From the NCBI GenBank assembly GCA_003640385.1, contig RCAB01000341.1:1-60732 (forward strand): DNA of 60,732 nt. The letters run 5' to 3'. The notes under the pieces were generated by a model. That model saw only the letters and a list, made by a program, of their open reading frames with translations. It ran no database searches and had not been told where the DNA came from. The stretch comes from Setaria digitata. Lineage: Eukaryota > Nematoda > Chromadorea > Rhabditida > Setariidae. This document shows positions 49,222 to 59,689 of the stretch, piece after piece (positions within the stretch are counted from its first letter, which is position 1; each line of letters starts with the position of its first letter). Both the position numbers and the translations under genes were made by a program.

Positions 49222-49824
49222 CTCATTTATGCACTAGAATCTACAACAATTATGCAAATTTACCCACTGAAATTTCGTAATAAATCTGTATGCAACAGAA
49301 TCTCCCTCATTAGTACCTTATCACCCCACTATCACTGAACCTTTATCAGTTAGTGATAAAAAATCACACCGTCTATCTAATGACTACACGCAAATCATAA
49401 AAACACTACAACCCTTCTGTCTCCACTGCTACAACACTCTCTCTTTCTACCACTTCTATAATCTCATAATGTATTGCAAGTGTCAATCTGTCTGTTACTT
49501 TTATTGCACACTATTTCATATTCTTCTGTATTCCTCATCTATCTCCTATAGCTCGTAATAATTACAAAGCTCATATAAAGCTGCAATGGAGTGCTTGGTT
49601 TCAGAACGATTGATTGCTTCCGGTACAACTGTCTTTTAAGATCGTTCAATATTGATTGATAAATCCTGTAGAGTTCTACCCGTGGAATGGCGGGGTGCAA
49701 GAGATCGGTGATGTTTTCATCGGAGTTCCATTGGTTTTTGGAATTTCACTTCAAGAACTCAGTGAGATTCGTTGGTTTGTCGTTTTTTTTTTTCTTCTGA
49801 AAAAAAATATTTTTGCAAATTTAG
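49222..49824. promoter_or_regulatory. Divergent promoter region UTP11 / COX6B
   Basis: The ~600 bp between divergent start codons must contain both promoters. The UTP11-proximal half (49240-49520) is C-rich and G-poor on the + strand; the COX6B-proximal part (49640-49760) is G-rich. A T-rich tract ending in TTTAG immediately before the COX6B ATG (AG at 49823-49824) looks like a trans-splice acceptor. No named factor sites were recognised. Confidence 0.5.
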
Positions 49825-50274
49825 ATGTCAGAAAAAAAGACTGCGACATCGGAGAAAAAAGTAGTAGAGACGAAAGAAAAGAATGAGCCTGTTCGAGAAT
49901 CAAGTAAATTTGGTGAACTACCATTAACATTAAACGAACGATTGAAGCAACTGAATACAGATGATTATCTGAACCGTGCACCGGATGATCCGCGTTGGTT
50001 TGATCGTAAGTATAATCGAAAACAGACTGGTTTTGCTCCAGATGGACCACTTTGGACAGCTCCAATGGATGCACGTTATCAGCAGATAAAAATGGGACGT
50101 CATTGTACTGATTATTATGAGGATTATTACCGCTGCATCAATTTATTGGGTGAAGATTATAAACCATGCAAATTTTTCTACAATACTTTCACTGATATTT
50201 GCCCATCAGCATGGATAGAAAAATTTGATGAATGGAGAGAAGCCGGTATTTATCCGGGAAATTTTGATCGTTAA
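49825..50274 (+). CDS. COX6B: Cytochrome c oxidase subunit 6B (COX6B)
   Basis: One uninterrupted coding exon of 149 residues. The C-terminal ~70 residues carry the CHCH twin motif: C94-x9-C104 (HCTDYYEDYYRC) and C115-x10-C126, then SAWIEKFDEWREAGIYPG, matching COX6B ...CPTSWVTDWDEQRAEGTFPG. The protein sits on the intermembrane-space face of complex IV; its four Cys form two disulphides put in by the Mia40 relay. Human COX6B1 is 86 residues, so the ~65-residue Lys/Glu-rich N-terminal extension is extra; I believe nematode members are generally longer. ATG follows the acceptor AG directly. It is the first gene of the possible operon with NDUFC2 and TBCC. Confidence 0.93.
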   Translation: MSEKKTATSEKKVVETKEKNEPVRESSKFGELPLTLNERLKQLNTDDYLNRAPDDPRWFDRKYNRKQTGFAPDGPLWTAPMDARYQQIKMGRHCTDYYEDYYRCINLLGEDYKPCKFFYNTFTDICPSAWIEKFDEWREAGIYPGNFDR

Positions 50275-50770
50275 TTAATATGTTGTTATCAATTTATTAT
50301 CGCTTCTCGTGCCGAATTTTTTCGCGGTAAATTAGGTTCATTTAAGGCCCATTTTTTTCTTGTAATTTTCTTTCTCTAGAATTTTTTTTTTTTTTTATAG
50401 TTTCATAGTCTTTAGACTTTTCTGGTGTCTTTGTAGCATATAATATCATATATTGTCATCATATTAAATTGTGTTATTCGTGATTTGCTATCTTCCCTCC
50501 ATTAAATCGTCTTTTTTTTTTTACGTTTTAATAAGTTTCTCTCAATTTCTTCGTATTTTACGTTTCTCCTAGTCTCATAATTTTTTTATATGAAATTTAT
50601 CATTTTGCTACCTTGAATATTTTGATATATTATTTCGTATTGTAGTTTTATAAATTTTGTATGAAACTCGAGATTTTGCTACGTTGAATACTTTCATATA
50701 ATTTTGCGTCGGAAACTTGTAATTCACGATAATTCCATTTAATTTGAGTTAGTAAAATAAAATTTAGGTG
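50275..50770. other. COX6B-NDUFC2 spacer
   Basis: About 500 bp, T-rich, probably the COX6B 3' UTR plus the upstream tract for trans-splicing of NDUFC2. It ends in AATTTAG at 50761-50767, three bases before the next ATG. No coding potential was seen. Confidence 0.45.
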
Positions 50771-51532
50771 ATGTTAAGAAGCAGCACGTTGGATCAGGAA
50801 GAGTTGCAACGACGTGAAGCTTATTTACGTGACAACTCACGACCACTCCAGTTAACTGACCCAACGACCTGGCCACGTCGTTGGGGCGTGTCTTTTTTTG
50901 CTATTGGTACAGGCTTATTGTCGTGGAAATATTATACAGATTGGTCAAGGAAACCATTTTTTTATAGTTAGTCCTACTGTGTTTTAAATAGTGATTCTAA
51001 GCAATGCAGTGTGCTTGTATATGAGGAATTGTTTCCGATCACGGAATTTGATATATTTGCTATATTATTTTCGCGATAATTAAGATTATGAGAGTTTTCC
51101 CTGAATAGAACTATTACTCATTAGCCAAAATATAAATTAACTAAACACTACATTGCACTTTAGGTTTATTTCCACGCCTCGTTCTATTAGCTTTTCTTGG
51201 AGGCGTCGGATACGCTGTCGGTTCTCTTCGTGAATATCACTATAAAACGCGTGACGCCGTTGTTGAACACTACATCTCTCTTCATCCAGAAGACTTCGAG
51301 CACCTAACAAATTGTAAATTTTCTTCTAGAAATTCTAATTCGGAAAGCTCATTAATTTTATATCAGTTTAATTATTCTGAAATTTTAAATTTAAGAATAA
51401 GGGTAAATAACGAAATTTTTCTGTTCGAATATCTCTTCACAGTCTTTAATTTTTTCAGTGGACGGGCGTAAGTTCTCTGAGGTTCTTATTCCTTGGATTC
51501 CTCGACGTGCACATCACAGAAAATTCGATTAA
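50771..51532 (+). CDS. NDUFC2: NADH:ubiquinone oxidoreductase subunit C2 (complex I B14.5b)
   Basis: Three exons: 50771-50966, 51164-51313, 51459-51532; phases agree, 139 residues (human 119). The N-terminus has SRPLQLTDPTTWPRRWGVSF, like the PKLTDPRLLYIGF start of NDUFC2, followed by two membrane segments (about 41-55 and LFPRLVLLAFLGGVGYAVGS). The diagnostic stretch is REYHYKTRDAVVEHYISLHP plus EDF, which aligns with [24 protein letters not shown]. It ends FSEVLIPWIPRR, like the human GEIFEKFHPIR. It is a supernumerary subunit of the complex I membrane arm in the mitochondrial inner membrane. The exon 1 donor (TATA|GTTAGT) preserves the frame. It lies downstream of COX6B and 111 bp upstream of TBCC. 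Confidence 0.87.
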
Positions 51533-51643
51533 AATCGATTAGCTCATATTCAAAACTTGTATTGTTTGTATCGTTTTATACTTCGCTGTTTTCTTAGTTG
51601 CTTTTGGAGAGTATCTTGCTGTAGTTTTTAATCCTATTTACTA

Positions 51644-52938
51644 ATGGAATCGGAAGCAATTATTAGTGATCTGGAATCAACGGATTTGGTCAACGAACGG
51701 CGTCAGCGTATGTTAGCACGATTGGAAGCACGACATACGCAGCATACAGCCCAGACGAAAATATCTTCGACTGATGGAGCAGACTTTGATAAACTGCTAG
51801 CAAAAGCCGCACATCTAATAAATTCTTCCGAAGAAAATATTGAGCCTGAATTCTTGCGAGAGTTGGAAGACGCACTCACGCTTATTCCACCTGGTCATCA
51901 ATCGCGTCGTTTAAAAGATGCCTTGAATGTGCTGCGTAGCAAGATGCAGGCACAAATTGGATTGACACATCAACAAACAATATTTTCATTTAGCGCAAAG
52001 AAAAAAATCGCTACTGGTTCAGGCGGGCGAAAAGCACCTATTTCTGAATGTAATCCACTTGGTTCCGTTCCACCCTCAGCTAAGCTGAGAGCGCGAAAGG
52101 CAATCACCGTAACTGGCGAAGTAATTTCTTTTATTACTGATAAAAAGTTATTTGCTTGTAAATGATTTCTCGTAAATTTTATCATTATATGGCATATAAA
52201 TTGGTGCTATATGAAATTTCAGGAATTTTTATCTTTGCAGCATGAGGAATTGATTGTGAAAGGTGAAGATGGCGAAGAAATTGTTATCGATAATGTCTCC
52301 AACTCGTTGGTGCGTATTCCATTCAAAGCATCGGCTGTACATGTGAAAGCTGTAAAACATAGTACACTGATTTTTGCACCGATTAAAACCTCACTTTTAA
52401 TGCGCGATTGCAAGGATTTAACAGTTGCTGTGGCTGCACAACAACTGCGAATCCACGATAGTCATCAAATTCGTCTTTACGTCGAGGTTTGTCTTAAATT
52501 TTCAACATTTGATTTAATTGCCATGCTGAAGAATCATTCTGTTTTCGGACAGATCAGCACTTTATTTAGATCTCATTTTTGAAGAATAAGGGGAATGTAG
52601 GAGATTTAAATAGAGTTTGGAGGATAATTTGGTGATGCATGTGAAGTATTCCCAAGCGCCACTATTGTTACGAACTTTTTAGGTTTGCTTTTGTAAGTAA
52701 CATAAGAAAATTGCAAAATCTGTTCCTTGCATATGGTATAATTTAGGTATGCGGGGCTCTGATCATTGAAGACTGTGATGGAATAGAAGTTGCACCATAT
52801 AACGTGACTGGTCTGCAACAAAATCCGCAGAATGACAATTGGCGCAACGTACAGGATTTCAGTTGGCTTTCAACAAAAGAATGTAGCCCGAACTGGAAAG
52901 TAATGGAAGAAGGCTTTACAAAGGGCTTTAGTTTATGA
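51644..52938 (+). CDS. TBCC: Tubulin-specific chaperone C (tubulin-folding cofactor C)
   Basis: Three exons: 51644-52120, 52241-52486, 52747-52938 (TGA); phases agree, 304 residues (human 346). The N-terminal ~110 residues form the Arg/Glu-rich helical domain (RRQRMLARLEARHTQH). The C-CAP/TBCC beta-helix domain begins near residue 160. VAVAAQQLRIHDSHQIRLYV contains the QQLRIH motif whose Arg (here about 229) is the catalytic arginine finger that triggers GTP hydrolysis in beta-tubulin. GALIIEDCDGIEVAPY and NDNWRNVQDFSWLS match the family's IIEDCSGI.FAP and NNWNDVDDFNWL. The protein completes release of folded alpha/beta-tubulin dimers in the cytosol. The short 111-bp gap to NDUFC2 contains CTGTAG at 51617-51622, a candidate trans-splice acceptor. 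Confidence 0.92.
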
Positions 52939-54086
52939 GAAAAAAATTTGTTAGACTACTATGTTCCAACAAAACCTGCATGCATATTTCAACTTTGAAA
53001 TTGCCTTTTATTCGGAAATAGTTCGGAATTTCGGCTCATTAATTTAGATTAGCATAGACTGCGTTTTCTTTCCAAACTTCACTTCAGTCATTTTTTTCCA
53101 TTTTAATATTTCTTTAAAACCTGGAAAGAAATTAATTTAGACCATAAACTGTTGAATATTATTTTAAAAATTAAGGGCAAAATTTATACTCTTCATTGTG
53201 ATTTTTCTGTGCGTGCTTTTGGCAGTGATTTTTATTCAAGTACTCTTCTGATCAATAACTCTACCATTATTTATTACGTTCGGTAACCTGATCGTTTTTC
53301 TCCCTAGGATATGTGAATAAATTATTAGTTGTGAGCAATGGCACTAAAATTCAATGCAGATTTATTACTTATAAAGCAGTAGTTTTCCATTACTGGATTT
53401 GAACATTTTTTCTTCGTTGGATTGAAGAGGTGAACGAACTCCTCTCTGATATTTTGTAAATTTTAAACTTCTAAATTACCCATGTACCTACCGTATGTCT
53501 ATCTTTCTCTTATGAGAAATGATTTCGGAGGCATTGTAAATATATATAAAGCATGGAAACATTCGATTTCAGTTCGCTTTTAATACGAAAGCATTACTGT
53601 CAGGCGGTTGGTAGTGTAAACGAACAAAGATATCTTGTGGAGGACGAGATTTTCGAAGTTTGTCAAGCACCAAACCCAGTTCTTATAAACATTGAGATTT
53701 CTCGGGATTCGTTCCAGTATCTATCTTCCGTGCTTTAGAAGCTAAATTTCAATTTTAATTAAAATACAGTGGATTCGATATCCAGTTCATCTTCACTGGA
53801 TGGTTTTTCCCGTTAGGAGTAGAAAATTATCGAGTTGATGAAATTCCAAATCATAAATTAACTTCAAATTTCATTTGCACGTAACAGCACTTAAATTACC
53901 GTATGGCACAATGATGACAGCTCAATTTAATTGGATTTTTTTTTCTTTTTCTTTTTTCTTTTTATAACTTCCCTTCAAAACAACGACGATTCATCAGAGA
54001 AATTGACGAAGTTGTTACGAGTTACGGGAACCAAAAAAAGGAACAAAAAAAAAAGCAAAGGAAAAAGTTGGGATTATTTGTTCAGA
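52939..54086. other. Spacer between TBCC and the MGGCC gene
   Basis: About 1.1 kb. It probably includes the TBCC 3' UTR (AATAAA near 53316). A 61-codon open frame at 53553-53738 starts with ATG and has balanced codon composition, but no recognisable similarity. The last 200 bp are T-rich then A-rich, ending in the acceptor TTGTTCAG at 54085. Confidence 0.45.
53553..53738 (+). CDS. Possible small open reading frame, unknown
   Basis: METFDFSSLLIRKHYCQAVG begins a 61-residue frame ending in TAG. Unlike nearby AT-driven frames it uses mixed amino acids, and the local GC content is higher. No domain, signal peptide or membrane segment is evident. It could be a short gene, a leftover exon, or chance in the TBCC 3' UTR. 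Confidence 0.2.
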   Translation: METFDFSSLLIRKHYCQAVGSVNEQRYLVEDEIFEVCQAPNPVLINIEISRDSFQYLSSVL

Positions 54087-56145
54087 ATGGGCGGTTGTTG
54101 CTCGTCAAATATATTCCATGAGGAGGAGAAAGGAATCGATGATCATTTATTTCCGTATCTTGATTATCAGGAACAACCGGATGATGAATACAAACAGCTG
54201 GATACTGAAAATGATCAAAGGGGCGATACCGCTGTGGAGCATATCTTCAAAAAAACAAAGTAAAAACAAGCAATAGATTAAAATTTTATCCCATAGTTCC
54301 CGATTCTTTTCTTTTTTTTAAATAAAAAAAAATTTATTTTTGTTTTATCCCAAGTGCTTAAGCCTTCTCAGTAAAGCCATATATTATATACAATTAAACC
54401 ACAAAAAGTTTCAACTAGATTGATATATTTTTAGATTTTAATCTTTCTTTCCTTTTTTTTTTTTTTAACTATGTTCAAAAAAAAAAAAAAAATGTTTGAT
54501 TAAATATTATCAATAAATTAGCCAAGATTTCTTAGTCACCAAATTGTATTTCATTTTCATATTCTTCCTCATTTACTTTAATTCATTTTTTATTGCTACC
54601 GATTAATTAATTTGACCATTTTATATGATCATGAACAAAAATATCGCAGAGTCACGATGATCGATTATAAAAATAAAGCCAAACTTCTAAAAGCTATAAA
54701 TATTTCCACAATTCTGTTATCACTGCTCTCATAATACTGAGTGATAAAATAGTCGAGAATAGAATTTTTTTTTTGCCGGAAAAGTGAAATTTTCTGCAAC
54801 ATTGTAGTATTATTACTTACAATTAAATATTACTCATATTTTAGATAAGTAGTAGTATATAGTTGATTGAAATTTTTTTTTTTTTTTTTGCTACTTCAAA
54901 ACTCGCAAATAATTTATGAAAAAATTTTAATTTACAGTATCTAATTACTCCAAAATACAAGTTAGTTGATTTTTTATTTTCTTCTTTTCTGGACTTAAAA
55001 CTTCCTGATGATTTATTAAAGGACAAAATTTACTTTTATTATTCCATTAAAAAAATTTCCTAAATACAAAATAACTCCTTTTTTTAAAAGCATATAATTT
55101 GAAGCATTTAATTATTCCAAGAATTCAATTCTACAAATTTTACAAATTAATATTGAACTACTAAAGAAAAGAATTTCTCAGCTCACCGATATTATGGCAA
55201 GCAAGAAAAAGGGAATCTTTCAAGTCCATCACTAAAGTAATTATGCTATAAAATTTTCTCTTTTTTTTTTTTTTTTTTGTCTGCAGGATGGTTTACGGAC
55301 AACCGCCCAAAGATATGAGAAATTATCAAATTGATTGGAAAAAAGAATATAACATCGATCTCAGAAATCGTCCATGTCCATATGATTTTCCGGCATTCGA
55401 AGGCGATAAACCACCAGATTACGATGAAAATGTTTTATTTTTTTCTTCATTTTTTTTTTTTAATTAAAAAAAATAAAAATAAAAAAGTAGTCTTATTAAA
55501 ATGAAATAAAATAAAACCGATGATGAGTAGAATAAGTAAACAAATAAATCTTTTTAATATAAATAAATAAATGAATAAAATAAAGTAAAGTAAAGTAAAT
55601 AAGGAACGAATTGAAAAATTTTCATTAAAAGAGACTTTTTTTTTTTTTTTAGCAAAAACAACAACAGCAAAAAAAAAAAATGTAGCAAGAAGAGAAATTT
55701 CAAATGAATAAATTATAATTTCAATTCAAATTTTATAATTTAAAAAAAAAAAAAAGGAGAGAAAACAGAAAGAAAAGGAATTTTGTAACCTTTTTTTTTT
55801 TTTTTTTTTTTAAATTTACATCAGAAATTTTCAGAAACATGAAATAAATCAGGGAGAAAAGGATGAATTGAAAAAATACGACGATGGAGATGGTGGTGGT
55901 ATCGGAAAAGGTAATCGAAAACGACGATCCAAAAGCAAAAGCAAAAATGGTATATTTTTCTGTTTTTTTTTTTGATTAAATTTTAGACTAAAATATTTCA
56001 TTTATTTTGTTAATTAATATGATATAATATTGCAGAACAGAAGAAGATTAGTGATAAAGAAGGTAGAAAGAGGAAGAGTGCTGAGCAGAAGAAGCCAAGA
56101 CGTTCATCTAATGAGCTTGATAAATGTAGCCTTAGTGATAAGTGA
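54087..56145 (+). CDS. Unrecognised 180-aa protein with acylation-type N-terminus and basic tail
   Basis: Four exons: 54087-54259, 55287-55431, 55835-55949, 56036-56145; phases agree and splice sites are normal. The protein starts MGGCCSSNIF: Gly2 with Ser6 fits N-myristoylation and Cys4/Cys5 fit palmitoylation, as in small membrane-anchored signalling proteins. Residues ~10-60 are acidic (EEEKGIDDHLFPYLDYQEQP). A central stretch has MVYGQPPKDMRNYQIDWKKE and DLRNRPCPYDFPAFEGDKPP. The last ~75 residues are Lys/Arg-rich (GNRKRRSKSKSKN, EGRKRKSAEQKKPRRSS), like a nuclear localisation signal or polybasic membrane patch. I do not recognise the family. The start is chosen because a T-rich acceptor (TTGTTCAG) sits one base before the ATG; the longer open frame from 53931 is poly-Phe and improbable. 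Confidence 0.7.
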
Positions 56146-58256
56146 TGCAGTAATAATCATGCTCGTTTTTAATTTTTTAAATTAATTCACTCCTTTCTTT
56201 TATATATATATATACATTGCATTTTTGAATCATTATTGTATTTAATTAATTACCGTATATTAATTTAAATTATTGTCAAGTTACCGACTGTATGATTTTT
56301 TCTCTTTTTTTTAAAATTTTTTTCTTACGTTGAATCTATATGTATAAAAAAAATTAAATTAAATTACAATTGCAATTATTTTCTTCGCATTGGCTACGTT
56401 CGACTTTTTAAAAAAATTATACTTTTTCATTGCATCATTGGAAATAATTTCGTTCTAAATTCCAACCAAAAGTTGTTGTAAGCCTTTTCTTTTCCTTTTT
56501 TTTTTTTTTGAAATTGTTCCAAAATTTTCTCGTAATTTTTTTTTTTCTCTTTAAAAATTTAACCAACACAAATTTCTTCTCTTTCAGAAAAACAAAAAAT
56601 AAGAACAAAGTAAAAATTTAATTGATAAAATCTGATAAATTGATAATTTTTATTGGCTTATAATTATTTTCATAATTAGCCAATATTATCATGTTCAAAT
56701 TGCTCCATCTGAATAATTTCCATCTATAAGTTCCTTCCTTTTCAATTTTTTCCAAAAATTCATTTTACTGAAAAAAAAAAAATTGGTAGTGAAAGAAAAT
56801 CATCCAATTCACGTCGAATATTTCAATTTAACAATTTTGCATAAAATATAAAAATATACTTAAAAATATATTCTAATTACTCCGCACAAAAAATATACTT
56901 AAAAATATATTTAAAAAAAATTTCATTTCAGTAACTGAGACCTGAGACTGATCATTCCATTCCATATTCCATTTTCCAAACACTACGATGAAGTGTTTTT
57001 GTGCTGCTTGTGGAAAATTTCAAGTACCATTTGAAATGGAATATTTATTCAAAATTTCAAATAATTTTTTTAAACATTTATTCAAAACACCTTTTATTTC
57101 ATTCATTCATTGCAAAATATACAACAGAAATTCATAATCAATAATAATGGAAGAACAAAAAAAAAAAAAGTAAAAGTAAAAGCACAAATAATGGAAAAGA
57201 AAAAAGGATGAGAGATGGAAAACAAAAATAAAAAGTAAAAAAACATACATGAAGTTAAAAGTTTAAAAAGAATTCAAATTTAAATCAAAGGGAAAAAGCC
57301 CGCAACATCAAATGTCATGTCTACGATATAATACCATGTAGCATGTAGAAAATAGTGACAATAATCGCAATAATTATAATGACAATGATAATTAATAACA
57401 CAACTACTACAGATTCCTAAATTTTTTTTTTTTTTCTTCCTTTTTCTTTTTTTTGAGAAAAACTGAAAATTAAACTAAACTAATTAACTAAAATCATTTA
57501 ATGAATGATGTTTTTTGTTTAAATTTCCAAATCAATTTTTGTGCACTGTGAACTTGCCATTCACAACAGTTTCTTTATTTATTTTTTGGATTTATTTCAT
57601 CTTAATTTGAGAAACTTTTCAAGTCATTCATGAATTTTATTTGAAAAAAAAAAAAAAAAAAAAAAAGGAAATTCCGACTGAATACTGAGTTTGATATGGA
57701 AACATAGTCTTAATTTAATTCGTTACAGCAAACTACAAAATTAAAGGACAACCTGACTAGTTAAAAATAGTCAAGAATCTTTTCAAGTACTATTTGAAAA
57801 AACTACACACCTTTACTGTCCAGTCAAATTATAAATTGTGAAATTTAAATGTGCCAATTTTGCAACAACCAAAATGAAACAATGCACAATTTCGCACTAA
57901 TTTAACATTAATTTTTATTGCTTTAAATTGGCATAAAATTTCTCGGAATTTTAGCTCATATTTTAACAAGAAATTTACACGATGACAGAATAACTCTGTA
58001 AAAATTTCTCACAATTTTGGGCTTTCTAATTTGTAATCATTTCCATAATAATGGAACTTCATTTCCAGAAGGTATCAAAGAGTTTTAATTGAAATTTTCC
58101 GATGAAAAAAAAAAAAAAGACAATTCCCTTTTTATCACTTTTGAATGATTTAAAAAAAATTTAACAAATAAATAAATAAAAAGGGAGGAGGGAAAAAAGA
58201 AAGCAAACAAGCAAAAATAGAAATAAAAAACAAAGATTCCCCAGAATTGCTAACTA

Positions 58257-58473
58257 ATAGAAATTTAAGACGACAGAGCTAAGCAAAAATTTGTGGGCCA
58301 AAAAAGTGGAGGTTAAATAATGAGAAATAGAATGAAATGACAAAATTAATTATAGCAATTACAAGCAAATATCATTATCATTTAACTGGGACCCATTTTT
58401 TATTATGGCATAAATTAACAGTCTGATAATGCTATCAGATGCTATCCATCATCCTATCAGAAAAATAAAAAAT

Positions 58474-58505
<32 letters not shown>

Positions 58506-58726
58506 NGAAATAGAAATTTAAGACGACAGAGCTAAGCAAAAATTTGTGGGCCAAAAAAGTGGAGGTTAAATAATGAGAAATAGAATGAAATGACAAAATT
58601 AATTATAGCAATTACAAGCAAATATCATTATCATTTAACTGGGACCCATTTTTTATTATGGCATAAATTAACAGTCTGATAATGCTATCAGATGCTATCC
58701 ATCATCCTATCAGAAAAATAAAAAAT

Positions 58727-58755
<29 letters not shown>
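58257..58755. repeat. Direct ~248-bp duplication around N 58506
   Basis: 58257-58505 and 58507-58755 are essentially identical (GAAATAGAAATTTAAGACGA onward), each ending in a long T-run. The assembler probably failed to overlap two contigs through the homopolymer. Confidence 0.88.
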
Positions 58756-58758
<3 letters not shown>

Positions 58759-59017
58759 GGAAATTATTGAAATTTACAATAACTTATCACATTTAGCTTC
58801 AAAAATTAGTTGCATCTTTTTTAAATAATTTATTTCTTGGTTCTTTTTTTTTTTTTTCTAATTCAATTTATTCGCTATACTGAAGCCAACTATTTTTTTA
58901 GGGTCACAATATAATATAATATAATAATAATGAAACGAAAATTATTATATGAAAATTTTTGTTGAGATCTCTTTTATTGGTGCACTCGTTCGTTTAACAT
59001 CGTCAAAGGTTATACAA

Positions 59018-59095
59018 ATTATTTATATATATATATATATAAATAATTTATATAATTAAACATATATATGTTTAATTATATATATATAAATAGAA
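59018..59095. repeat. AT-rich palindromes
   Basis: AAATTATTTA and TAAATAATTT flank a TATA run, followed directly by the palindrome ATTAAACATATATATGTTTAAT. Both could form cruciforms or hairpins. Confidence 0.65.
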
Positions 59096-59396
59096 CACAT
59101 CGAATTGATTAACCGGATTATTTAATAGGTTTTATTCCATAGAAAAAAAAAAAAAATTTACTTCTATTTAACTAACATATATTTTTTATTTCTAATTTAT
59201 TCTAATAATTAAAAAAAAAAGAAGAAACAATTGAAAAACATTTGCAAATTATGCTTCGATGTGTAAAAAATACTTACGACATTTTGGATACCTGTTAATT
59301 AATAAAGTTGCATTTCGAATGTTATCATTTAATAATTAGCATAACAGTTAATAATAATAATTAGCGCCTGTTTTCATTAAAAATTCTTCCTTCTTG

Positions 59397-59507
59397 TCAT
59401 GTTGGTATTTGTTCATCGGCACTTTCATCACTTTCATTTACCGTTGTTACTTCACCTTTACATTCCTTTTTATGCTTCATTCGCCTATTTTGAAACCATA
59501 TTTTTAC
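59397..59507 (-). CDS. Homeobox gene, terminal exon only (homeodomain helix 3)
   Basis: The exon reads VKIWFQNRRMKHKKE, then 21 acidic residues (ending ESADEQIPT) and TGA. WFQNRR with Asn51 and Met54 is the DNA-recognition helix of ANTP-class homeodomains. Gsx proteins have VKIWFQNRRVKHKKEGKG and Hox1/AbdB types have VKIWFQNRRMK..K, so it could be a Gsx-like or a Hox gene; helix 3 alone cannot decide. The acceptor AG (59508-59509) places the intron exactly between homeodomain residues 44 and 45, a position known from labial, Abd-B and other homeobox genes. I found no matching helix 1/2 exon in 59510-60732, so the 5' part lies beyond the window. Confidence 0.85.
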   Translation of the reverse strand, partial: VKIWFQNRRMKHKKECKGEVTTVNESDESADEQIPT

Positions 59508-59689
59508 CTAAAAAGAAAAAAAAAGAGAAAAAAAGAGAGAAAGAGAGAGAGAGAGAAAAAAAAAAGAAAAAATGAAAAACAAACATTTGCAAATTTTAAT
59601 TTATATATAATAATTGAAAAATTTTTTCTTCCATTCATTTGTTCTTTTGATTATTCCACTTTGTTGTTGTTGTTATTGCTCTTTTTTTT

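Larger units (their letters stand above)
56146..59396. other. Gene-poor convergent region
   Basis: About 3.2 kb between the MGGCC gene and the homeobox exon, mostly homopolymers. It contains a direct duplication around N 58506 and an AT-rich inverted repeat at 59018-59095. No coding region is supported. Confidence 0.5.

Noticed and set aside
49656..49886. 76-codon frame starting MINPVEF upstream of COX6B
   Set aside because: It overlaps the COX6B start in another frame and runs through the T-rich acceptor tract.
53931..54086. Upstream extension of the MGGCC protein ([10 protein letters not shown]...)
   Set aside because: The extension is poly-Phe and poly-Lys from T and A tracts and would hide the acylation site; a good acceptor lies right before the internal ATG.
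56987..57131. Short frame MKCFCAACGKFQVPFEM
   Set aside because: The Cys motif is suggestive of a metal site, but the frame quickly becomes AT-driven and has no exon context.
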